64,000 nt of DNA from Lepraria neglecta (taxonomy: Eukaryota > Ascomycota > Lecanoromycetes > Lecanorales > Stereocaulaceae), in contig CM065652.1 of NCBI GenBank assembly GCA_033220425.1, forward strand, positions 1,984,001-2,048,000. The letters are read 5' to 3'. A model generated the notes under the pieces. The model was given only the letters and a program-made list of their open reading frames with translations, was not told the origin of the DNA and searched no databases. This document shows positions 1 to 11,932 of the stretch, in pieces; the first letter of the stretch is position 1; every line of letters starts with the position of its first letter. A program made the translations under genes and the position numbers.

Positions 1-281
1 AAGCTGTGCTCGGTGAAGGGACCAAAGACACCCATAAGGAGGATGTGGGCTACAGTGAGTGCTATGATGGGCATGGCCGATTCAAGATGGATGGGATGGC
101 TCATCCGTGTGATTGCAGACTCGGCGATATCAAACGAAACATGGAGATGATGGCGGGTCTAGCATGACATTGGTATCATATTTCAAGCGATTCGCTTGAT
201 CTATTTCCCATTGCTTTTGCTCGTATGAATCCCACGTTCGTAAGCAACTTTTGCCATTATTTGACATCACAGGGCCTGCCC

Positions 282-958
282 CTAATAGAAAAAGCCCAGA
301 ATCTTTCCTGCAACGTGCTTTCTTCGGGCTTCCTCATGGTCCATTATCCCAGACGATGTTGTAAGTACGATGTATCCGAATTGACGCGAAGGCAGCAGCT
401 TGACGACCCACTTCTCGAAATCCGTTATGCGCACATTGTATCTGGGTGAGATGACGCCGGTCTTGTTGATACTGTAGGCGGACGTTAGCCACGCGTGACA
501 ATTGTTAAGAAGGAGAGGTATGTACCGGCCGTTGAGCTGGATCACAATCTTGCCTGATCGGTGGTCGTCGACTTCCTCGAACTCTCCAATGTAGCCTATA
601 GAGACAGCACGAGTCAGCGATGTTGCGATCGATTAAACGTTGGACGTCAAGAGCAAGGTCAGAACACGTGTAAGATCTTCGCAGAGTTGGATATATCGGG
701 CACTTAAAGGGCAAAGGTCGTAGAGTGTTTTAAAGAGTTGAGACCATTGCCTAGTTATCAACCCGAATGTAATGGGTCTTGAATGACGAAGGAAAGTGTA
801 GATTCAAAGTCTGAGGTGTCCGTACCGTGTTTCTGCATGCAGTGTAGGAACTTCACGATGACCTTGGAGCTTGGGCGGATGAGGACTTGGCGCTTCCCAG
901 ACTTCTCGGCGTTATTAATGGCATTGAGCGCATCGTTGAGGACGCTTGTTTTGACCAT
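282..958 (-). CDS. rps22: 40S ribosomal protein uS8 (S22/S15a)
   Basis: Small-subunit ribosomal protein uS8, a core component of the 40S body that binds 18S rRNA. Three exons splice cleanly into 130 aa, the usual family length: 958-826, 595-526 and 471-282. Introns are 596-825 (230 bp) and 472-525 (54 bp, with a CTAAC branch-like motif). Family hallmarks are the start [46 protein letters not shown], and the C-terminus [14 protein letters not shown] with final Y. The start sits in a strong GCCACCATGG context. A good GTATGT donor on the minus strand near 1166 may belong to a 5' UTR intron, which is inference only. The gene is divergent from the LysM gene. Identity is near certain. Confidence 0.97.
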
Positions 959-1460
959 GGTGGCGGACGTGAGATTCTCAACTCGATGATAGGAGGTGAG
1001 GTATCTATTGGTGTAGAAAGAGATCCATGTTAGCCTGTGAGCGCAAAGAGTGCCCTTGGGGTCAAGGGTTCTTCAGCCCATGTCGCCGGCCACGCGACGA
1101 GGTAGAGACCATGCATACAGCATGGAGGTCTCTCTTCCAAAGGGTGAGAGTCGTTATAACATACCTCGAGCGTGCTGCTTGCGTGGATGGCTGTAGGTGA
1201 GAGGTTTAAGATGTTCAGAAAGTCTGACGAGAAAAACTTGCGTGGGCTAAGCGAAGTGAGCTAAGCCTCCAAAGGCTAGCTTACCAAGATTGCTCGGCAT
1301 CGGAGATACGCCGGCGATATCAGCTCTAGCAAGCGTCATCATTGTTGACTTGCTTATGACCAAGGTCGAGATCCTTCCTACCATGTTAATGCTCATTTCA
1401 GCGATTCCCACTCCCTGTCCTCCTTCTGCTTTATTTGAGACTTCATTTGTTCCTTGTACA
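959..1460. other. Shared upstream region of uS8 and the LysM gene
   Basis: About 500 bp between two divergent genes. It contains a possible 5' UTR intron donor for uS8 (GTATGT, minus strand, near 1166). No convincing coding frame or repeat is seen; the short open frames here do not resemble a protein I know. Confidence 0.5.
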
Positions 1461-2463
1461 ATGGCAGATGAAGCGTGCTGCACTTGCGCGACACTACTCT
1501 CCGCGATTTCGCCACAATACGATGAGAAGACGGAGAAGCCCACAGCGCAGGACCGCCGGTTGGACTGTTGTGGTCGTGTCATTTGTGGAAACTGTATAGT
1601 AGTATGGCCCCTCTCTCAAGCCTTTCTTTTGTGGACAGGACTGAGCTAGCTACAGAAAAATACTCGTTTTGCATCATACTGTACCCTTCCAAAAACCGCT
1701 CTCGAGTGGCCAATGACTGATCTCTGCTAGGTCCATTCTGCCAAGTCTCATCAGGGCCGTCGTCGTTACCTCAAGGCCTCCGCGATCCTCCTGCATACTC
1801 CCCACCTCCTTCTCCTCGACCAGCCCGTGCCACGCTCGCTTCGCCACCAGACAGCGACGAACCCCCGGCCTATTCTAACATTAATAAGCTCATAACACCA
1901 AAAGAGAAGGATACTGTGGAGCCTCCAGCAGAAGATGCCCTCCATTTCTTAGATCCTTCCCAAGATACTATACCATCACTCTCCCTGCGCTACGGCGTGC
2001 CTCAAGGTGCCCTAAGACGGAAGAACGGACTATTCGCAGACCATCTGCTTGCTGCTCGACGAACCCTACTTATACCAGGAGAGTTCTACAAAGGCAGCGT
2101 GAGTCTAAGCCCGAAGCCCATAGAAGGCGAAGAGGAGGAGATTCGAAAGGCCAAAGTCAGGCGATGGATGGTTGCATGCAAGGTGTCCGAGTGAGTGAAC
2201 CTACAAGCTCCTTTATCAGTAGCATAATGGCTCTGGAGAAGGCTGATCATGTGACGAGCATTCCCATGAATCTTAGGTACGACGTTGCTCTGCTATATTT
2301 GCAACAATCAGATTACAACCTCGACCTAGCGGTGGAAGCTTACCTAGAGGACGAGAAGTGGGGGAAGGAACATCCCATGGAGGGCTCTTCGAAAGGAAAG
2401 ACAAATCCCAAGCCTGGAAGACGAAAAGCTGGTATTAGGACAGGCTTTAGTGGTCAGCTATAA
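1461..2463 (+). CDS. LysM-domain protein with N-terminal Cys cluster (intracellular type)
   Basis: Four exons (1461-1598, 1656-1680, 1731-2190, 2277-2463) give 269 aa. The N-terminus has paired cysteines (CCTCA, then DCCGRVICGNC, then YCPFC) that look like a small zinc-binding RING-like module; its third part is restored only when the 25-nt exon 2 is spliced in. After a Pro/Ser-rich linker (LRDPPAYSPPPSP) comes a LysM-like segment (DTIPSLSLRYGVPQGALRRKNGL) around residues 110-165, then a C-terminal helix of the YDVALLYLQQSDYNLDLAVEAY type. No signal peptide is visible, so it is probably intracellular and not a secreted chitin-binding effector. Function is unknown. Introns are 57, 50 and 86 bp, all GT-AG. 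Confidence 0.88.
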
Positions 2464-3204
2464 GTAAAATATATTGTACTGCGAGGCTGCAGCGGTCCCT
2501 ACATAAAACACGACACAGCTTTAAAGCTTCCCCAAGCATCAGACAGGGTTTGCCGTGACGAGATGGCCTTTGCACTCTGATCGGTCGAGAGTCACATCTC
2601 CCAACCCTTCCTTGTCAGTAGAGGGATTGGTATCAAGAGCTAGCACTATCTCGTGGTTACGTTAAGATGTCAATAGAGAGATAGTTGTGTAACATGACAC
2701 TATCTACATGCATCACTTTATGCGCCATCGTGTTTTGGTTCGACTCTTTTTAGGTTACTTAGAAGTAGCTCATCCCTGCTAACTGAAACTCTGATACGGC
2801 AAAGCGGTAACTTGATATCTGTTCCTGAGTCTTTACATCCTATTCGCTCTCAAGTAGCCCTCAAAGTCATTGTCTCTCATAAGCATATGGTTACGAAGAC
2901 TTTGATGATGCATCGATCTTATGCGATTCTCCCAATCTGTAACCTATCAGCAATATGTCTAAACAGGAGTCATCAGCATACCTAGAGAGGACTTGATCAT
3001 GATAATCTTCTAGTGACTCCATCAAGTGCGAAGTCCACACTGTCTCCGGATGCTGATATTTCTCCGGCCGCCCATAATCTGGTGCATGTCGATCTTGAGG
3101 GCAAAAGCAGTAGTTTTAGAGTAGGACAAGCCCATCGATCGACTAACGGCAATCTATTAGATTTTCTCAATTCAGAGTCCTGGGCTCTTGCTGAGTTCGA
3201 CTAG
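2464..3204. other. Intergenic, no gene recognised
   Basis: About 740 bp downstream of the LysM gene and downstream of the decayed minus-strand HeLo/DUF7580 gene. Only short frames without recognisable protein character; no repeat seen. Confidence 0.4.
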
Positions 3205-4407
3205 TCAGGTATGCTGAGCAATCTCAATCAACAGCATGCCAATAATGAACAGTTGTGCAGCTTCGGAAAGGGCATTAGGATCCTCAAAATTGAGATCATC
3301 AAGATCAACACTCTGAACTCCCAACACAAAATGTTTTCTTCCATTGGTCTCAATTCTTTGAAGCTTTTTGCTACTCAATGAAGCAAGCCATGGAGTTCCT
3401 AAAAGATAAAATCCGCATTCAACCACTTTAAAGCCAATTCAATTCTTGTCCCTAGAGACAGCGGTCGCTCCACTTCGAGACTGCTAGTCATTCACTCTCT
3501 ATAAAACAGCTGTGCCAGGCTCTCGGTCTTACCACCCAGAACCAGATCAGTTGGTGGCTTGGCGACGCAAAAACCAGGACGGTGCTTGTGCAGAGCGAGG
3601 ATGAATGGAAAGGAGTCCAGCCTTCAAAGCCGGCCATGATTCAAATAATTCCAAATCACTGCTATCGATGTCGAACCGAATAACCTCAGTGTTCCCAAAA
3701 TCCTGTTCATCCGGCTTTACCACGCTCTTGATAGTCATATATTTCAAGCCCACATGAGGATCGCCAGATTGGGTAAAGAGGTGATGATAGCATCTCGACG
3801 GTATTACTGAAGACGTAGACGCACGCCTTACTAATGGACTTCGATTCTCAAACCCTCCTTGCTTGACGAGACCTCGCAGGAAGCCTCTGCAGTAAAGGTG
3901 GACCGCTTTGCTTAGCGAAGATGCGGGGCATCAAGAAGCCAATTCGTAGTATGTCCAGAGTTCGTCTTCGATCTGCTCAATCGTTTGAGCAGGTTCTAGT
4001 AGAGGTACTTTTCGCCGTCAAAGCCTAATTATATCTCTTCAGCGAGCCTTGGAACGCAACTTTCCATCTGATACGTGTCCTGCCATTGACTGTTTCCTTG
4101 GTACTCATTTCGATCTTTTCAGTAGTATCCTTTAAAGAGCGGAGCAACTTCTGTCTATCGGTCCATCCAGCTGATCCCAAGAGTCCTGCCGCTGTCATGG
4201 CAGGATTCGAAAAGTTCTGTATCCAAGTCTTCCCCAAATCTGGAACTTCTGTCGATCCGCTTCTAATACCGCTTCGGCTTTTCTCGAGTCGTTGCGTACT
4301 TGTGAGGAATTCAGAGTATCGCGGGGATGCTGGAGCTCTTGATTGGCTTTGACAGCTCTACTCACAAGTGCAACAATAACAGCGATAGCAGCCAAAGGGT
4401 CCGCCAT
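3205..4407 (-). pseudogene. Decayed HeLo-like / DUF7580 gene
   Basis: Reading on the minus strand, the start MADPLAAIAVIVALVSRAVKA (4407) is typical of fungal HeLo or STAND-type N-termini. A frame change near 4210 then brings in NPAMTAAGLLGSAGWTDRQK and a following helix that resemble the rest of a HeLo-like domain. Farther on, RPLSLGTRIELALK, TPWLASLSSKKLQRI and LNFEDPNALSEAAQLF (about 3460-3205) match the pattern of the fungal DUF7580 C-terminal domain. The pieces lie in the right order, but stops and frameshifts at about 4025, 3480 and 3425 separate them. I therefore call one decayed gene, although a multi-intron gene cannot be fully excluded. Relatives act in, or are associated with, heterokaryon incompatibility and regulated cell death. 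It lies head-to-head with the ankyrin gene. Confidence 0.6.
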
Positions 4408-4747
4408 GTTGCATGATGTAGCTGTTATCCATAGCCAGAATTGCTAAAAGCCAAGTTTGGGAACAACAGGAGAACCAGAGAACACGTTTGCGACCAAGGC
4501 TGGTTAATGGACGATGCAGTGAGACTGCGCTATTCTGCCCCCACCATATCTACCCCGGTCAGCCACTCTGATAGATAAGGCGCACCTCGGAATCGATCTC
4601 GACCTTATTATAACGACCGCCTTACTGCACTCAGCTTTGCATTTCGGAACGATCCTAGGATTTTGAAGCCTCTCAAACCGTTGGACTATCTTCCTTCGTC
4701 TCGTCACGTCAGGCAGGGTGCTATCTGAAGCGTAATGTTCCAAGAGC
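4408..4747. other. Divergent upstream region of HeLo pseudogene and ankyrin gene
   Basis: 340 bp between two divergent starts, the natural place for the ankyrin gene promoter. No clear TATA box or repeat seen. Confidence 0.4.
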
Positions 4748-7700
4748 ATGGCAACTACTCTGGAGCCCCGTCAGCAACCAATTAGGCTCATCGAGTCTGC
4801 CAAAAAATGCGAGGAGTCTCTCAAACGATTGAAGAAACTTGCAAATGACAGCAAAGCGAAGCATAGCAGCGCAGAAGAGAAGCTTCTACTTGACGATGTG
4901 ATCACGTGCGTAAACAGCAGTATTGCATCGCTCAAAGCCTGGACCGCTGCAATCAGCATGGGAAGACAGACCTCGAACACAGAAATCATCGCAGCCATTA
5001 ACTCGATCTTCGATCATATCCTTTCGTGGGTGGCCGAGGCCACCGAGAGATTGAACCACAGGCTTGGGCTTCCTATTCTGCGTCGCGGATCGAAGTGCGT
5101 CAAGATACAAGGCTGTGCACTCAAGCTGAGGCTGACCTGAGAACAGGACAGAAGACGATGCACATCTCCGTCGCGCATTAGCTGAGATTACGGAAACGAT
5201 CGGATATCTGCACGACCAGGTCAAAACAGTCCTGGGTGATACATACCAAGAACGTCGGAAATCTGGGATCACGGAGGTCGTCCAGAGAAGGCAGATATCA
5301 TACCATCGGACACCATCTGACGGTGTTGTGACGCAGAGCGCCGCGGGAGACGACAACGAGTATTCAAGCTTCATTTCATCGGGTCAGGATTCTGGTCAAC
5401 GAGAACACTCATCTGCGTTACGCTATGCTATCTCGACAGAGCTCCAACAAAAGGCCGATGTCAATGCTACTGCTGCTAGATCTAATGGCAGAACGGCGCT
5501 TCAAGCAGCGGCTAGGGGTGGTCATCTAGCTGTAGTCGAAAGGCTACTCCAACAGAAGGCCGATGTCAATGCTGCTGCTGGTGCTGGATCTGATGGCAGA
5601 ACGGCGCTTCAAGCAGCGGCTGAGGGTGGTCATCTAGCTGTAGTCGAAAGGCTGCTCCAACAAAAGGCCGATGTCAATGCTGCTGGTGCTGGTGCTGGAT
5701 CTGATGGCAGAACGGCGCTTCAAGCAGCGGCTGGGGGTGGTCATCTAGCTGTAGTCGAAAGGCTGCTCGAACAAAAGGCCGATGTCAATGCTGCTGCTGC
5801 TGAATTTGATGGCAGAACGGCGCTTCAAGCAGCGGCTGGGGGTGGTCATCTAGCTGTAGTCGAAAGGCTGCTCGAACAAAAGGCCGATGTCAATGCTGCT
5901 AGAGCTGGATTTAATGGCAGAACGGCGCTTCAGGCAGCGGCTGAGGGTGGTCACCGAGCTGTAGTCGAAAGGCTGCTCCAACAGAAGGCCGATGTCAATG
6001 CTGGTGCTGGTGCTGGTGCTGGCAGAACGGCGCTTCAAGCAGCGGCTGGGGGTGGTCATCTAGCTGTAGTCGAAAGGCTGCTCGAACAAAAGGCCGATGT
6101 CAATGCTGCTAGAGCTGGATTTAATGGCAGAACAGCGCTTCAGGCAGCGGCTGAGGGTGGTCACCGAGCTGTAGTCGAAAGGCTGCTCCAACAGAAGGCC
6201 GATGTCAATGCTGCTGGTGCTGGATCTAATGGCAGAACGGCGCTTCAAGCAGCGGCTGGGTCCCTTGATGACCATTCCGAACTAAGAGACGAAGCTGACG
6301 AATTCGCTTCATTATTGCTTGATGATGTTGAGCTGCAAAAACTCTTTGCGATAGCTTTCAAAAGGACCAAAGCGCGGGAAAGGTTTGTCATCAAATTCCG
6401 CATGCTCCTGAAAATATTTGGAAACGAGTTGAAAAGGGAAGCACAAAATGCATTGCATGAAGCAGTGGCGGGACTGGCGCAAGCTAAAGCAACATATGTA
6501 GCGAATGAGATCCAAAGATGGTATCAATTGGAGGATGAGCAAAGAGAGAAAGCCACAGGAAGAAGCGAAAGGGTGGAGACAATGCTAGTCAGCCGTGTAG
6601 AGCCTGCCGATTTTCCAGATCAACATAACTATGCAAACGATAGCGACTCTTCAAATGATGCCGAGTTCGCTGCAGAGGACCAGCCTGGACATGAACAAAA
6701 GCAGCACGTCTCATTGAAAGAGCTCAAAGATTTTATGATTTCCAGTCAAGCATTCACCAACTTGCAGAACGCATTTCGACGCATGGTTTACCCAGACCCC
6801 CTGATGGCCATCAGCGACACGATCTCCGATGCATACGAGCCGTGCCCCGGTAAACGCACCGCTGTGTTTAACGTGCGCTGGGAACTTGCCCAATACCTTG
6901 AAACCGAGCTTGGATATCATACAGCACTACAGCAGCGCGAACATTTACTCAAGTCTGTGCTGACTGTCAGTGGTACAGCATCCAAAGCATATGCAACTAC
7001 AGCTGCGGAGTACATGCGATGGAAGTGGCCTAGATCTAATTTCAAACTACTTGAGACTATAGAGCAACTGCTAAAAGGTCAAAGCACTGGTGAGCCAATA
7101 ATTCCTAGCCAATTAATTTTCCTCTATTTTTCTCATGATTATTTAGGAATTGGAGACACTATCGACCTCAGCATAACGTTACACATCACTGATGGGTCAG
7201 GCGGTCCGACAGTGGCCCGTATCAGTGTCAATGGCTCGTTGAAAGAGCTCATCGAGGTTGCACAGCAATTAGCGTGGATCACTGCATCCTTTAGAATTCC
7301 ACAGTATGGCCAAGTTTCATACTCTGAAATATCGTTCGAAAGGACAGGCAATATGGGTTTCAATATCTTCCCTTTGGAGCTAGAAGCGGTTCGACAGAGG
7401 GCTAGTGCTTGTTGGCTTCCCCTATTCGTAAACGGCGTTGTGGCACGTGGGTTTCCTGTTCCAGCTCGGAACGGTCAAAAGGGTATCGAAATCCCCTTCC
7501 CCATCATGACAGGTCTAGCGAATGTCATGTACCCCGTGTTTCATGCCGAGGGAGTCTACCTTCGAGGCTTCTCAAAGCTTCTGTTTCCAACTGCTGTGTC
7601 TCAGGATATCAAATCCGTGCAGTGGCATTTAATGACAAGCCCCAAGCCTCGTGTACGTCTACCCTTAGGAACTTTGCCCAGCGAGGATACTGAACACCAG

Positions 7701-9239
7701 TGGCTCAAATTCACCGACGTTGAGCGCCTCGCTTCGGCTGCAAGAACTTTCCTAGGCTATTGCAGAGCAGTCGACGTTCATTTGGGCACAGAGAGTTCCA
7801 AAGAGAACTATAATGCCGTCACATACTCTGGCGCAGACGATGAAAACCCAGCTCCAGGAGTAAATCCAAAGTCTGTGACTACTGGTACTCCTGGTATGGG
7901 AATCTGGAGTTTTCAAGTGAACATGGATATTGTGTTACCTAAAGGACTTTTCACCACCACAGAGCCGGGTTGGTACTTAGATCTAGTTGACCTCGCCAAG
8001 GAAGCGCCGGTGATTGTATATGATATTGCTCAAAAGAGCAAACGAGCATGGTTGGTTTCCACGCTTCGTGTCATCCTGCATATGGCTCACATCTGGGCGC
8101 GCGACAAGAATGATCTACTTACACCACTACCTTTCGCCAGCACTCATTGGGACTCTGGAGACGCTGCCTTCATTACCATAAGAAGGCACAGTAGGGATGA
8201 GCTGCGTGACGGGATGGAAGGCAATAAGAAATACTGTCTCAGTGATCTAATTGGACGGTTATTATTGTCACTAGACAAGCTTGCCGAGACCGAGGCACTC
8301 GCTAGGTCTGAACCAGGCCGCACTGTCAAATTGGAGAGCTCGAAGATCTACGGCTGGGATCTATTGGCCATTGCACAAGGTAAAAAGATTATTAGGCGAA
8401 AGCAGCTTGAACTCAGTGAAGACTGGATAACCCTTGGTGCAGATACCCTTGTTCTCTTCTGTCAACATTTTGGCGACATCATCAAACCAGCGCCGGATGT
8501 GAGGATTTGTCCTATGGGCAATCTAGCTCGTCATGGGCAAAGCTATCTGACTGCAACTGTTAAATGTTTACAGACTTTGTCCGAAGAGAGAAGCGGGTCC
8601 ACAAACAGCACATGCCTCAGGCTTGCGAATCAGGCATACTGGCTCTCTCCTGGCGACGACCAATTCGAAGACTGCACACAATGCCTTAAATCTGACCCCG
8701 GAAGGCACACAAAATGCTTGAAACGCCCACAACAAATCGTTGCTAAGGAACCCTCGTCTCGCAAAGCGTGTAGCATTCCACCAATCCAGGGCGCGGTCAG
8801 CTTCGGAAAACGAAAGTTGCAAAAAATGGATACATCGGTGCTTCAAGAGCGACTGCAGCAGCCTTCGGCCGTTTCTGACACCCAACTTGTGAACGGCGTT
8901 ACAGCTGATGAGGGCTCCCAATCCAACGATCCGCCTCTACGAGCTTCGGACCTTCCCGATATCCACGTTGAAGAGGACTCTATGGCTGACGGGGTATCAC
9001 TACCACCTCGAGACCGACCCATGAATTCTTCGGCCACGTCTGAGACTCAAGATGTTAGTGAAGACGCAGGCGAAGGAACACCACTTTCGTCTCTGGATCC
9101 ACCAATGAACCTCTTGATTGGACCTGAAACCCAGGACTTAGAATTTGCTGGTGCTAAGAAGGGCCGGCTGCAGGTGATCAGCACGAATTTCAAAAACGTC
9201 ACAGAAAGGTTAAAGTGGAAGAAACTTCGCAAATTTTGA
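4748..9239 (+). CDS. Large ankyrin-repeat protein with fungal C-terminal domain of unknown function
   Basis: Two exons (4748-5094 and 5147-9239; 52-bp intron 5095-5146) give 1479 aa. Removing the intron restores the frame across GSK|TEDD. Residues 1-200 are helical and resemble N-terminal regions of fungal NLR/ankyrin proteins. Residues about 213-487 hold eight ankyrin repeats (GRTALQAAAGGGHLAVVERLL) that are almost identical at DNA level and differ mainly in a short Gly/Ala linker. The next 800 residues are a fungal domain with segments such as VRWELAQYLETELGYH, TPGMGIWSFQV and DTLVLFCQHFGDIIKP, which I recognise only as conserved among large fungal ankyrin proteins. A Cys cluster (CTQCLKSDPGRHTKCLK) lies near residue 1290, followed by a Ser/Pro/Asp-rich tail. 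No NACHT P-loop is present. A role in self/non-self recognition is inference. Confidence 0.85.
5470..6260 (+). repeat. Eight near-identical ankyrin repeat units (~99-114 bp)
   Basis: The motif GGCAGAACGGCGCTTCAAGC recurs at about 5485, 5593, 5707, 5808, 5913, 6020, 6126 and 6231 with very few substitutions, several of them silent. Period changes come from GCTGGT/GCTGCT trinucleotide expansions in the linker. Two neighbouring units (about 5900-6000 and 6110-6200) are virtually the same sequence, so recent duplication or gene conversion is the simplest reading. Confidence 0.93.
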
Positions 9240-10310
9240 CGGCCTCGATCGAAGAAAATTCATGAGCCTGATCATAATCAAGACAACGCACGTGATACTT
9301 CTGAGATTGACCAACCAGTAATGGTTCGCAACAAGAGCATCCTCCTCCCAGCTCTGCTCGGTCGTCGAGGCTCATAGGCGGGGAGGAACCCGCTCCGGCG
9401 GAGTCATCTTTTCGCTCGACTCACCTCAGCAAAGGGAAAGAAAGAGCCCATGAGGAGCCATGGAATGACGTAGCCTGAATTGTAGGCGTGTAAGATTTAT
9501 GATTAGCTGGGATACTTTCATATATATTCAGGTCTTGAGTCGCTTTGGATCTCCCACCAGCTGCTGATATAGAGGAAGAACTACCTTAGCATGTCGAGAT
9601 TGGGAGACAGGGAGGGCAGAGGCACTCAAGGTGGACGCTGCGTTCAAGGTGGCTGGACACAGCAGAGCTACTTGCCTCGGGACGAGACAGGATATTTCAC
9701 ACCACGATACCTCTGAGATACGGTTTTGATGTATGAAACAGTGTACGTGCTTGGTATGGAAACAGGATCATCCCATGCATCTTTTCGTCGTTTCATGGTT
9801 TTGACGTCGCAGGCCTCTGAAACTGGAGATTTTTAAATAATCCGGAATGAAAGCGAATAGCGTACAGCGTTGTACATGATATGGGCTGGGCGTCTTTGGC
9901 GTTGGCGGCACTATGATACCCCAAAAAGCGTGGATACATCGCACGATACTTAATGAACAATGTAATTACTCAACTCATGTTTTTTTAGTCAGTACCATGT
10001 TCTCAAGCTGTGTTATCAACTATCTCGTGAAAGCTGTCCCTCACTCCTGTAGATAGAAACTATGTAAACCTCAAACAGTAGTCTAGAGCCACGTTTGAGC
10101 ACAGCCAGCATGATTAAGTATTGTATTGAACCTGAGATAGATGTTACTCACATTGCTTAGCACTGAAAACTGCGTCGATAGCGTCAAGACTACAATAAAT
10201 AACATGTGTGCATTTGTTGCCTGCACCCTATCTATTACACACGCTGCGTTACCAGACACGAAAGTAAGTCATCGAAGCTCAATTCGAAGCTGCAAATCAC
10301 TTTCCTAGCC
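9240..10310. other. Intergenic, no gene recognised
   Basis: About 1.07 kb between the convergent ankyrin gene and rhodopsin-domain gene. Sequence just after the ankyrin stop still looks coding-like for about 150 bp and may be an old extension of that gene. The rest contains no convincing frame or repeat. Confidence 0.4.
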
Positions 10311-11932
10311 CTACAGCACATCCGACCTCGAGTCTAAACCACGTCCCAGAGGCACATCATGGTAGTCCGACTGTTGCATCTCATAAGTCAGATAAATACC
10401 ATCATTCTCGGTACCACCCTGTCCTTCACCACGTATAGAAGTCCTCGTAGTCTTAGCTTCCACAGGATTTGCATTGAGCGGGAAATGGCCCTGGTAACCC
10501 TCAAGATGTTTGTACGGCCGCTTATGAGCGACAAACTTGCTGTCATGAGAGTCGTGTTGACCGGAACTACTGTTCTTGGAAGAGTCGGGTGTGCCGCGTT
10601 TGAATTTAGAGCCGAGGAGGCTGGAGATGCGTGAGCTTAGGACTGAGTAAGAGGGGAGGAGGTGGCGGCAGGAGCGGGAGGCGGAGGGCATGCAGGCGAC
10701 TATGGTGCCGATTTATAATTCCGAAAGCCTTGGGGTATTTGTCAGATTCTTTCCTTTTCAAGGTTCCTTGGGAGTAATTATTTGTTCTTACGTGACGTTT
10801 AAGACGGGTATGAGGGCCCAGGTTACATCGTTCGTTTGCTTCAGTTTGCGTCTGTAGTAGATACTGAGTAGCGAACCCAGGCAAGCCCTACAATTGATTA
10901 CTTAGCACGACTATGACGCTGAAGGAAGGGGAGGGGTAAATGGATCCGTACATTATGGCGCTCATGAAAATCAACATGACACCAACCTTGCGTTGTGTGG
11001 GCATTTGAAGCCTAGCAACGCCTAGGATAGGTAATACAAGGATATAGAGATCAATGACAAGACCGACGCATGATTGGGGGACAGAGATATCGAGATCCAG
11101 TCGCTGGCCGCGGGCTGTTTGGTGCTCAACCCATGTTTCCAGCCGGCCTGGTGTTGCGAATATGAAGTAGCACACTGTCATGGTGCCGTAGAATAGGGCA
11201 GTGATAATGCCGCCTATGTATGCGGATATTTTAAGCCAGCGCATTAGGTAGAAGATGTCCAGGTACATTATGAAGAAGGTTACTTTGAGGAAGAGCATTG
11301 TTGGAGGCGTTAAGACTGAGAAGAGGTAGGATGGCTACGTTGTTTTTCAAATTAGCGGAGTTTATGTGAGGCTGCAGACTGGTCCTTACGATAAGCCAGT
11401 CTCGACTTGTCATATCGATGACATTGACATCCCATAAATGCTTTCCAATAGGTCCCTTCAGCGCTCCTGTTCATGCTTAATCAGCTAGTCGTTCCACTAC
11501 GGCTCTTATACCACTACTCACCCCATAATGAAGCTACTGAGTATGAGATAGTTCCGATCTAAGCGATGAAAAATCAGTCCAAAGATGCGAGGCTTGAATT
11601 CAAATTGTTGTAGACTACTTACAAATCCAATAATTAAAGTCACTGTAGTTCTTGTCAGTTGGACTATTCATCAATTACCACGACAGATAGTGGGTGAGCT
11701 CACAATCGTCCCACGAATATTTGCGAACGATGAATGTCTTCGTATATGCTCGATTTAGGACAAACACACTGCTAAGTGCTAGAAACAAAGAGGACACGAT
11801 TATCAGTGGTTGCTGGTTGTTCTCAGGAGTCAAAAAGTTGGGCTCGACGCCTGGAGGTGGTGGGATTGTGGGAGTCCTGGACAGAGCGGTCAACTCTTGA
11901 GGACTCAGGTTCGAGAGACTGCCCGAAGACAT
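10311..11932 (-). pseudogene. Rhodopsin-domain (fungal integral membrane) gene with an in-frame stop
   Basis: Seven exons can be joined in frame on the minus strand: 11932-11704, 11642-11623, 11558-11522, 11466-11390, 11334-10952, 10887-10792 and 10728-10311. Introns are 55-64 bp. They encode a multi-pass protein of the fungal Rhodopsin-domain / Pth11-like membrane family, with segments such as FLALSSVFVLNRAY, MLFLKVTFFIMYLDIF, CVGLVIDLYILVLPILGVARLQMPTQRK and DVTWALIPV. Exon 7 reads LSEL, then TAA (10715-10713), then IGTIVACMP. Relatives continue through this point, usually with Glu, so a single GAA-to-TAA-like change has cut off the last membrane segment and the cytoplasmic tail. Apart from this stop the model is open for about 420 codons. 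It could be a recent pseudogene, a truncated but expressed allele, or a sequencing error. Confidence 0.7.

Noticed and set aside
596-825. Possible intron-encoded snoRNA in the 230-bp uS8 intron
   Set aside because: S22 introns host snoRNAs in some yeasts, but I found no convincing C box (RUGAUGA) with paired D box or H/ACA pattern.
3013-3204. Short plus-strand frame of 63 codons
   Set aside because: No family resemblance, and it abuts the minus-strand DUF7580 remnant; likely chance.
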